Shown here piece by piece: positions 16,358 through 25,400 of a stretch of 38,973 nucleotides of DNA. The stretch's first letter is position 1. Each line of letters begins with the position of its first letter. The notes under the pieces were generated by a model. The model ran no database searches, was not told where the DNA came from, and was given only the letters and a program-made list of their open reading frames with translations. The translations under genes were made by a program, and so were the position numbers. Source of the DNA: a cf. Phormidesmis sp. LEGE 11477 (lineage in GTDB: Bacteria > Cyanobacteriota > Cyanobacteriia > Phormidesmidales > Phormidesmidaceae); assembly GCF_015207105.1 (NCBI RefSeq), contig NZ_JADEXO010000052.1, forward strand, positions 1 to 38,973, written 5' to 3'.

Positions 16358-18172
16358 GTGTCCAATCGAATTATCCAACGTTATCAAACCCGCGTGTATA
16401 TGAATGCGAGAGAAACAGGCGCTACGCAGGTGGAAGCCGCAGCGGTAGCGGAAATATCAAGGCGAACAGGTCAGCGCATAGAGTCAGGGTCATACCATCC
16501 GAATCGGGGACGACCGCGAGACTGGCGCACAAGCCCCGACCCGCTAGCAGCGGTATGGGAGAGCGAACTAGAACCGATGCTGCGCAAAGAGCCGAGGCTA
16601 AAGCCGACGACGCTGTTTGAGTATCTACAAGAGCAGTATCCAGGCGAATATGCCCGAGTGCTTCGCACCGTTCAACGTCGGGTGCAGATGTGGAAAGCGG
16701 TACATGGGCCAGCGCCAGAAGTGATGTTCGAGCTGCGTCATGAGCCAGGAATGATGGGGCTTTCAGACTTCACCGAACTCAAAGGCGTTGAGATTACCAT
16801 CAACGGCAAGCCGTTTGAGCACCTGATCTATCACTACCGCTTGGCCTACAGCGGCTGGCAGTATGCGCAGGTGATACAAGGCGGAGAGAGCTTCATCGCG
16901 CTATCAGAAGGTCTGCAAAATGCGCTGCACGCCAGTGGTGGCACACCGAAGCAGCACCGCACCGATAGTTTGAGCGCTGCCTATCGTAATTTGCGAGGGG
17001 TACGGCGCAAGCGTCTAACCGAGTACTACCAGGAACTATGCGACCACTATCGTTTGGAACCGACGAGAAACAACAAAGGCATTGCTCACGAGAACGGCAG
17101 CATCGAGTCGCCTCACGGCCATTTGAAGAACCGCATCACGCAGGCGCTCTACATGCGCGGACACAGCGACTTTGAGAGCGTAGCAGCCTATCAACAGTTC
17201 GTTGAAGTATCTGTTGATAAGCTCAACAAGCGGAGTGCTAAGAAGTTTGCAGAAGAGAAAAAGTACCTGCAACCTCTGCCGAAGTATCGCGCCTGTGACT
17301 ACGAGGTACTGACGGCTCGGGTGAGCCGCTACAGCACGATTGAAGTGCGCTGCGTGCTATACACGGTGCCGTCTCGGTTGATCGGCAGGCAGCTAGAGCT
17401 ACGTCTCTATCACGACCGCATTGTAGGCTACCTCGGTCGTCAGATTGTCGTTGAACTCCCGCGACTGCGGGTGAGTGCCAAAGGCAAGCGCCGCGCCAGA
17501 TGTATCAACTACCGGCATGTCATAGAAGGGCTCAGAAAAAAGCCTCGCGCTTTCCTCTACTGCACCTGGCGCGATGACCTGTTGCCGAACGACCACTACC
17601 AGCGGTTATGGCAACAGATCAAAGAGAACTTTGAGCTAGATTCAGCCGCCGTGCTCATCGTCGAAGCCCTTTACGTCGCAGCCACGCAGAATAAAGCCCC
17701 GGCTGTTGCTGACTATCTCGATGAGCAGCTAGCAGCAGGCACGCTCACGCTGCTGGGCTTGCGCCGCCATTTTCAACTACTCACCGGCACGCAGATGCCG
17801 ACGGTGAACGTCAAACAACATGACCTATCGACCTATGACCAACTCCTTAGCCCCGTCCACCTTGTCAAAGATCTCGAAGCGCCAACAGAAGACCCAACAA
17901 AATCAATCGAACCCAACGACAGCAGCGCCGAGCCCATACCAAGACCTCAGCGGCCATCTCAAAAGCCTGCGTCTCTCGCATATGCTCAGCCATTGGGAAC
18001 GGCTCGAACATCAGGCCATGCAAGAGCAGTGGTCGTACGCCCAATTTTTGCTCAATCTCTGTGTATTAGAGGTGGACAGACGTTGGGCTCTCCGTATCAA
18101 GCGGGCCTTGAAGGAAGCGCACTTTCCTGGCACCAAAACGCTGTCCAACTTCGACTGGACGCATATCCCTGA
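16358..18172 (+). CDS. istA: IstA transposase of IS21 family
   Basis: The DDE transposase of the element. GTG start at 16358 after AAAAAGGGAAAG. The N-terminus has a helix-turn-helix-like region (residues 15-45). The catalytic core has SDFTELKGVEIT (Asp near 133), then the HRTDSLSAAYR region and ENGSIESPHGHLKNR (Glu near 250). A C-terminal beta domain follows (TIEVRCVLYTVPSRLIG). The protein is 604 residues, whereas IstA is commonly about 500. The last 115 residues overlap istB in another frame and have a Pro/Ser/Ala-rich, unfamily-like composition, so the natural end may lie near 17840-17880. Part of the extra tail may come from a lost stop codon. Confidence 0.85.
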   Translation: MSNRIIQRYQTRVYMNARETGATQVEAAAVAEISRRTGQRIESGSYHPNRGRPRDWRTSPDPLAAVWESELEPMLRKEPRLKPTTLFEYLQEQYPGEYARVLRTVQRRVQMWKAVHGPAPEVMFELRHEPGMMGLSDFTELKGVEITINGKPFEHLIYHYRLAYSGWQYAQVIQGGESFIALSEGLQNALHASGGTPKQHRTDSLSAAYRNLRGVRRKRLTEYYQELCDHYRLEPTRNNKGIAHENGSIESPHGHLKNRITQALYMRGHSDFESVAAYQQFVEVSVDKLNKRSAKKFAEEKKYLQPLPKYRACDYEVLTARVSRYSTIEVRCVLYTVPSRLIGRQLELRLYHDRIVGYLGRQIVVELPRLRVSAKGKRRARCINYRHVIEGLRKKPRAFLYCTWRDDLLPNDHYQRLWQQIKENFELDSAAVLIVEALYVAATQNKAPAVADYLDEQLAAGTLTLLGLRRHFQLLTGTQMPTVNVKQHDLSTYDQLLSPVHLVKDLEAPTEDPTKSIEPNDSSAEPIPRPQRPSQKPASLAYAQPLGTARTSGHARAVVVRPIFAQSLCIRGGQTLGSPYQAGLEGSALSWHQNAVQLRLDAYP

Positions 18173-18722
18173 CTTCAATCCGGCTCCACTCATGCAGCTA
18201 GCCACTGATGTCGGCTGGCTAGAACGAGCTGAAAATTGCTTAATATTCGGCCCGAGTGGCGCAGGAAAAACCCATATCTCGATTGGCTTGGCACGCGCCA
18301 CCATTGAGTTAGGCAAACGGGCCAAGTTCTTCTCTGCCACCAGCCTGGTGCAACAACTACAACAGGCCAAACTACAGCTAATGCTGCCTGCGATGCTCAA
18401 GAAGCTTGACCGCTATGACCTGCTCGTCGTCGATGACTTAGGCTATGTCAAAAAGTCTGAGGCCGAAACCTCGGTGCTCTTTGAGCTGATTGCTCACCGC
18501 TATGAGCGGCGATCTCTGCTGATCACCGCCAACCAACCTTTCAGCCAGTGGAATACGATCTTCGCTGACGACATGATGACCGTCGCTGCTGTTGACCGCT
18601 TGGTTCACCATGCCCTCATTGTCGATATCCATTCTGAGAGCTATCGAAAGCGCTCGGCTGCGAAACGGGGCGAAGGTGCTGAAGTGGCAACCAGCAAGGA
18701 GAATAGCCCCGAGCGATCATAG
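17820..18722 (+). CDS. istB: IstB helper ATPase of IS21 family
   Basis: The AAA+ regulator that assists IstA in target selection. It has LRLSHMLSHWERLEHQA near residue 50, Walker A in FGPSGAGKTH (about residue 145), Walker B in LLVVDDLGYV, and sensor-type LLITANQPFSQW, with the usual end RLVHHALIVDIHSESYRKR. It is 300 residues from ATG 17820. About 40 residues before the conserved start (QDLSGHLKSLRL) are Ser/Gln-rich, so an internal start is possible. It overlaps istA by about 350 bp, much more than the usual few bases. Confidence 0.88.
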   Translation: MTYRPMTNSLAPSTLSKISKRQQKTQQNQSNPTTAAPSPYQDLSGHLKSLRLSHMLSHWERLEHQAMQEQWSYAQFLLNLCVLEVDRRWALRIKRALKEAHFPGTKTLSNFDWTHIPDFNPAPLMQLATDVGWLERAENCLIFGPSGAGKTHISIGLARATIELGKRAKFFSATSLVQQLQQAKLQLMLPAMLKKLDRYDLLVVDDLGYVKKSEAETSVLFELIAHRYERRSLLITANQPFSQWNTIFADDMMTVAAVDRLVHHALIVDIHSESYRKRSAAKRGEGAEVATSKENSPERS

Positions 18723-18746
18723 TTGTCGCGCCGATCATAGTTGTCG
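18714..18746 (+). repeat. Tandem 15-bp repeat CGATCATAGTTGTCG near IS21 right end
   Basis: Two perfect copies (18714-18728 and 18732-18746) lie at the end of istB and just beyond it. IS21-family ends carry multiple transposase-binding repeats, and the shared GACA/TGTC core also occurs near the left end. Probably IstA binding sites. Confidence 0.6.
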
Positions 18747-18817
18747 TTTAAACAGGGAGGTGGAACCTTTTTATCTTATAGCTGTCGTCTAAGCGCACAC
18801 GTAGTTGACATTTGATA

Positions 18818-19346
18818 CTACTCCACCGTTCGGATTCATAACTTCTACTACGACGGGACAGTTGAGGCCAAGGTTTACCGGAAGCTACGTGATCGCATTG
18901 ACGCATTTTCGTCTGTCGTCGGTAACTTACAGCCAATTTTGGCCCAGGTGCCTACCTTTATTGAGCAAGCCACCATGAGCGTCGATCCTGAAGAAGAGGA
19001 CGTACTGCTCTCAGAGTTTGAGGCTGTGCTGGACGCGCCAGCTATCCGACCAGCCTTGGAAGATATGGTCAAGATGGATGTGGAAGCAGACTTGAAGGAG
19101 ATTCGTAAGCCTTTGCCAGCAGCGCCGGTTACGGCTGCTGAAATTCGAGAGCTGTTTACGTGATCGCATCTACTCAAAGCTAAAGGCGTTGAATTTTCTG
19201 AAGTCGGGACCGGCATCTGGGAGCTGAAGCATGAAGGCACTGCTTACCAAGTGACCTTCGACCCTGCCCTTTTTGAGGAGAGACCTTCACTGCGTCTCAT
19301 GAGCTGGGGCGAACCCTTGTTTGAAAATTTGGTGTTGCTGATTTAG
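18818..19346 (+). pseudogene. drmD: drmD 3' fragment with in-frame TGA
   Basis: Downstream of the IS21 element the frame resumes with YSTVRIHNFYYDGTVEAKVY, then LRDRIDAFSSVVGNLQPILA and ALEDMVKMDVEADL, as after the helicase core of DrmD. A TGA at 19161-19163 interrupts it after RELFT; the same frame continues LLKAKGVEFSEVGTGIWEL and LRLMSWGEPLFENL before a TAG at 19344-19346. CGA to TGA would explain the stop. The usual C-terminal region appears shortened. Together with 15831-16202 this is one gene disabled by an insertion, a nonsense codon and loss of its 5' half. Confidence 0.82.
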
Positions 19347-19477
19347 AGTATGAACTGATAGCTGAATACTAGAAGGCTCACCCTGATTTGCACAATTCAT
19401 GCCGTCATTCAGCAACGCCCTAAGGCTTTATATGGCATCGATGAAGCTCTCTAGACAGTGGATTGCTGAATAGGCTT

Positions 19478-22400
19478 TTAGCGGTTACGGTTGATTCCTC
19501 TAATTATCTTAGTTACCGCCTCAAAACGCCCTCTACGTGGAGGAAACTTCCGCGCTGGCTTCGGTCTAGGCCCAGGATTACGTGGTGGGTTATTAGAAGG
19601 TCTATTGCCGTTGCCGTTACCATTGCCATTGCCGTTACCATTGCCATTGCCGTTACCATTGCCATTGCCATTGCCGTTGCCGTTACCATTGCCGTTGCCG
19701 GTCGGGGGACCACTGCTCTGAGCTGGTCTTTCAATCGGTGGCGGTGTCGGTTGTTGTGGACGTCTAGATGAACCAGGAAAATCATTCGCTGTGGCAATAG
19801 CGATAAGTTCAGCTGCAAGCTCAATAGCTGTCAATATCCTTTTAACAGTAACGGCAGCAACGATTGTACGTGTTGTTAGAATCAAATACTCTATTGCTGC
19901 GTTTTCTCCGCTAGGGTCTACAGCATTGACTGGGTTTCCTTCAGCGTAGATATATTCATTTTGGCTCAGAGGATTGGCTAAGAAACCTGAGAATGGATCC
20001 CTAGAAATAAATCTTCCTGTAGAGGAATCGTAGTAACGTGCTCTAAGAGAGTAGATCTGAAGCTCTGAATCCAACTGTTCTCCAGCAAACTTATATTTGT
20101 TCTGTACAGTCTCAACTTGCGACTCTAAGTTACCATAAGCATCGTAGGAGTAGGTGTTTGAGGAATTACCTTGAATGTCAGTAAGGATACGAGTACTCTC
20201 TAACGCATCTACATGATAGAAGCTGCTTTCAGCATCGCGGTACTGACTAACTAGCCCTAGCGCATACGTGTAGACTACACCTAGATTTTCGCTATCAGTA
20301 GATTCCTCAATTACCTGCGCATACTCTTGCTGATTAGTTTCAACTATAAAGTTAGTTGTCTTATCCTCGACTGTAGAAGCAACACGAATACCATCTGTGT
20401 TGTATTGAAACTCAGCTATCAGCTCCGTGCCATTCTCACGAACTATAGCTTTGATTATCTCACCTTTACTGTTCCAAGCGTATGTAACCTGTGTTTCACC
20501 ATCCACAGCAGTAGTGATCAGGTTACCGGCATCATCATAGCTATAGCTAATCTTAGTACTACCGTTTCTTTCATTCTGTAATTGATCGTTATCGTTGTAG
20601 CTGTAAGTCGTTGTTCCTTCGACAGAATCAGTTTTTTCAAGACGATTTCCTACATCATCGTACTCGTACCCTGTAGTACGATCACCGTTCGCCGAATCTG
20701 TAACTGCCTCTTCAATCAAACGATAGAGGTCGTCATAAGTGTATTCGATCGTGCGTCCACTATTTTCGGCTAACACCTCTCTATTACCAACTTTATCAAG
20801 AGTATATTCGTAGCTAGAAACCAGGTTGTTATTCCTGTCAACATTCTTTATGAACGTAGGTCTATTGAGCAGATCATAATCTCTCGTTTCAACAATTTCG
20901 TTAGCAAACTGAGTTTCGATTAAGTTCCCTAGAGAGTCGTAGCTGTAAGTGGTTAAGTTGTCCTGACGGTCGGTAACAGTCTCTAACAGCCCCAACTCGT
21001 CATAGGTGTACTCAACTGTTCCCGATGGCGAAGTAAGCGTCCCAATGTTTCCATCAAAGTCATATGTATAAGCAACAAAAGCATCATTCGGATCGGTTCG
21101 TCGCCACAGTTGACCAGTTTCGTCGTAATCGTAATCAGTAACACCCCGTGCGTCAGTGATTGTGTCTATCTCTCCTGTCGGCATATAGGTATATAGTTCA
21201 TCAGGAGCATCAGGCAAGCGCACTGCCTGAAGCAGATTGTTGAGATCATACTCATATGTAATAGTCTGCTGATTGAAGTTGGTTAGGGTCTTAAGGTTGC
21301 CAACTTTATCGTAAGTCTGTGTCTCTACCTGTCCCAAAGGTAGGGTTGTTTCGATTAAGCGATTCAGCTCGTCATAGTTAAACTGAGTAGTTCGACCTAG
21401 CGCATCGATCTGCTCAGTTAAGTTACCACTCTTGTCATACCTATATTCAGTTTCATGCCCTAGCGCATCGGTGACCTCAATCAACCGACCTAGTCCATCG
21501 TAATCAAACTCTGTTTCATTACCATTCTGATCAATTTCCTTTGCGATTCTATCTAGGACGTCGTATAAGGTCCGACTAAAGGTTCCATCAGCATAATCAA
21601 TTCTTGTTTCAAGTCCGCGACTGTTGTACTTGAACTCCGTTCTACGTCCTAGCACATCTATGACCGCACTGCGATCGCCCGCCGCATTGTACTGAATCTG
21701 AGTGCTATTCCCTTTCGCATCCGTCACCTTCACTACCTGGCCTTGTGCATCATAGCCAAACGTAGCGGTGTTTCCTAGAGGCGTAGTAATCGTCTTCAAA
21801 TTTCCTGCATTGTCATAACCGAAGCGAGTGACTGCACCTAGCGCATCTTCCACTTCTTCTAATCGTCCGAATCTGTCATATCGATAGTTCGTATCATTAT
21901 CGTTGGCATCTGTAATCGTTTTTAGATTGCCATCTGCGAAGTAGTCGTACTTAGTGACGTTACCTACTGCATCTTCACTCTCTTTGAGCATCCCATTGTC
22001 GTTATAGCGATTAATCGTCGTATTCCCACGTGCATCTTCGGTTGTGAGAACCTGATTCAAATTGTCGTACGTATTGGTAGTTTTGTTTCCGAGCGGATCG
22101 GTCTCAGTCAGCAGATTACCTCGTTCGTCATATGTGTAGGCAGTCTTAAATCCACGAGGATTGCTCACGCTCTTGAGCATGTCACTGTCAAAATACTCGT
22201 ACTCTGTAACGCCACCTTCAGCGTCAACCTGACGAATAACGTTACCCCTATCGTCGTAGGTCAAGATAGTCGTGTTGTCCAACGGGTCAGTAATAACCTG
22301 AGTATCGGTCGGTCCGTCAAAGTCGATATCAATTTCTAGTGCGTTGCCTTCTGCATCGATAATGCGCTCAATGCGTCCAAAGTCGTCAAACTCAGTTCGT

Positions 22401-25400
22401 ACGCTAGAGCGACCTAATGGATCGATTTCCTCTATCAGGTAGTGGGGCTGGTCCGGGTCGTACTCATATTGGGTTGTATTTCCCGCCCTATCAGTTACTG
22501 CTACTAAGTCACTATTGGCATCATACTCATAGCGAATGCTGTTGCCCGCCGGGTCTATGATGTTGGTGATCCGGTCATCACTATCGCGCTCAAATCGAAC
22601 CGTTTCGCCCGTAGAGCTGGTAATACCATCTGCGCTGTAGGTCAGCACGTTGCCGTTCAAATCTTCGACCGTCTGAAGGCCCTCAAACTGGTTATAGGTG
22701 TAGGTTAGGTTGTTCTTCGTTGTGAGCTGATATTCGGATGGGTTGTAGCCGAAAGAGAACAGGTACAGACCGAAAGTTCCATCTGACTTTTGAGAAAGAC
22801 CAACATTCTCTACTGTCAGCACTTCCTCTACACCAGGGTCAGGCTTAAACCGGGGTGTCCAAATAGCGCCGAGTAGGCCAGCTCTTGCAGTAGGTTCAAA
22901 GGTAAAGCCGACTCGTTTGCCGTCTGGTGTGGTGAGGGTAACGCGATCACCAAATCTAAATCCCTTATTCGCAAAAATGCTGCCTTCCAAACCTTCTGGT
23001 TCTTGCTCAGCGCTTTCAGTGATACGAGCATCTAACCCTGCAAACTCCCATCCATAGCCAAAAGAAGCTGAGCTAGTGGCCTGTAGGGTATCGTAGCGTC
23101 GCTGCACGCTGATAGGAATTCCAGTAAGCGGTATCGATAGGTCAGTCGCATCTAGCGTGAAGTTGCCAACCTTGTTCTCAGTCGAAACGCCAATCTCAAA
23201 ACCCTGCACGGTAATACCATTGGCATCTTCAGCGGTCACGCGGAAGAAGTATTGGTCATTATTCAAGAATCTTGGATCGATTGTTCCAAGCACGCCATCG
23301 ACTGGCACCTCGCTTTCATTTAGTAGTTGGAACGCCGGATTATCTGCGGCAACATTGTCAAAGTCAACTAGGCGAGTCGGCGCATATTCAATTCGGTAAG
23401 AAACTAGATTAGGGTCATCTACCTTTCCTAAAATATCGAACGGTTCGCGAATAGTAGTACCAACCGTAAGCTCATCAAAGTCAAAGCTTACTTCTGGAAG
23501 CTCTGTGTCAGAAGGATCGAATACCCCAACGTTGAACGTTTCAAGAGCTTCATTGCCTGCACTATCAGTTGCCCTGACCACAACAGGATATACAGCCGGT
23601 TCAGTTAGCTGGGTTGCCGTTTCGTACAGTTGACCATTTATTAGTGTATTGGGCGATAGAATAAGCTCTCTTCCATCTATCTCGACAGAGAGCGATGCGA
23701 GATCTCTATCATCGGTCGCTCTTACCTGTAGGCTGAAAGTTCCTCCTATATCTACTCGGTTGCTAGCAAACCCTAGATCTATATCTGGTGCTTGAGTGTC
23801 AACAGCTAGTTCGTCGCTAGCTACGAGCTGGAAAGACTGAGACGCTGTATTACCAGCACTATCTTCTACCGCGATGACTACGCTGTACTCGCCCAGGGAA
23901 ATCAGGTCTGACTGCCACGTAACTAGTCCGGTATCTGCATCTATCTGCATACCTTCTGGCTGTTGTCGCAAGCTGTAAGTTAGCGTGTCGTCTTCTGGGT
24001 CTACTACGCTAGCTTGATATTGATAGTTCTCCCCTGTGAGTACGGTAGCGATAGGAGCAGAGTTAAAGAACGGAGACCTATTGGGAGCAACTGAATTAAC
24101 TGATACCTCGAACTGCTGAGTGTCAGATTTGCCTTTGCCATCTAGCACCTGTACTTCAACAAGATTGCTACCCGCTTGCTCATTTGTTGGCTGCCAGCTA
24201 ATGACGCCTGTACTGCGATCAATGCTTAACCCCGTAGGAGCCTGCGTTAAATAATAAGAAAGGGTATCCCCGTCTGGATCGCTCGCTTCGACAGCGTAGG
24301 AGAACGTCTGGTTAGCATCAATTTCTGAGATTGTTGGAGCCGAAGTAATACTAGGCGCTTGGTTATCAGCGTTGACAGCTTTGACGACAACGACGAAGTC
24401 CTGCAAAGCAATACCACCTCTGCCATCATTAGCTTCAATGCTGAAGCTATACGACCCGACCGCCGGTGGATTCCAGGTGACAGCCCCAGTTAGTGGGTCA
24501 ATGGCCGCGCCCTCCGGCGCTTCAACGAAGCTGTAGGTAAGCGGGTCTCCATCCGGGTCAACTGCTAGAGCAGGGTATACATAGCTTTGGTTAACGACTA
24601 CAGGCAGAGTTCCTAGCACAAAGCCGCTATCAGGGCGAATGAACTGTAGCTCGAAGCTTTCTGCGTCCCCATCGCCTGTGATTTCGACATCGAAATTAGC
24701 TGTGTCTCCTGATCCTAGTCCCGCTAGAGGGCCAGTCGCATTAGTAAAGGCGATCGCACTATCAGCAGACTCTACATCTACTAAAAACTGCTCGCTAATA
24801 GCCTCAGACTGAAGCTCAACGAACGCTTTAGTAAAGGAGATAGCGGCATCGCCCCCACGTCTGAGCTGGTTCAAATCCCAAATCGTACCGTCAAGTGCTA
24901 AAGCGAGATTGACGTATTCCTCTTCTATATTTTCTGTTTCACCAAAACCAAGACCAGCAGAGATCAATCGCGAGCCAGTATAGGTAGCGCCTTCACTTAT
25001 AGAGAAGCCTCCCTGTCCGTCAGGTATATATGAATTGCTATCAGCATCAATGCCTAACGCACTCTCGCCGTTCGCGTCATCAAATTCGGCATTCAGTACA
25101 GCGCTTAATATAGCGCCGCGATCGCTGATCCGATTCTGAATGAGATCGAATGTCAGAAGCTGCTCTACCTCACTGCGCTCTTCGTCTGTAATGAGCACAA
25201 AGTTAACAGCAGCGTCATCGCGAAGAGGCAGATGTAGCGCTTCGTTTAGTCCGGCATAGCCATCCTCTTCTCCACCTCGCCGGGTCGATAACGTGCCAAG
25301 GCTTTGCGATAGTGCTGTGATGTCGCCAAAAAAGTCGTCATCTACTACGGCGAGACTGAGCGTCTGACCTGCGAGGGCATTTTCGATCTGAAGACCTCGC

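Larger units (their letters stand above)
16203..18817 (+). mobile_element. IS21-family insertion sequence inside drmD
   Basis: The element carries istA and istB. Its left end begins TGTTAGGCGACAG; related motifs recur near the right end as the complement of CTGTCGTCTAA (18782-18792). CTACTC is present on both sides (16197-16202 and 18818-18823), and removing the element plus one copy restores the DrmD reading GQTYSTVRIHNF. That fixes the insertion point and suggests a 6-bp target duplication. The exact right terminus is uncertain by about 10 bp, since the bases just before the second CTACTC (GATA) do not mirror the left TG end. Confidence 0.82.

Noticed and set aside
19347-19477. Short plus-strand peptide (LTLICTIHAVIQQRPKALYG) between drmD and the RHS gene
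   Set aside because: Looks a little like coding debris, possibly more DISARM sequence, but too short and unmatched to call.
19491-19824. Plus- and minus-strand frames rich in Leu-Pro or Met-Ala-Thr repeats
   Set aside because: They are other-frame readings of the Gly-Asn hexanucleotide repeat at the end of the RHS gene.
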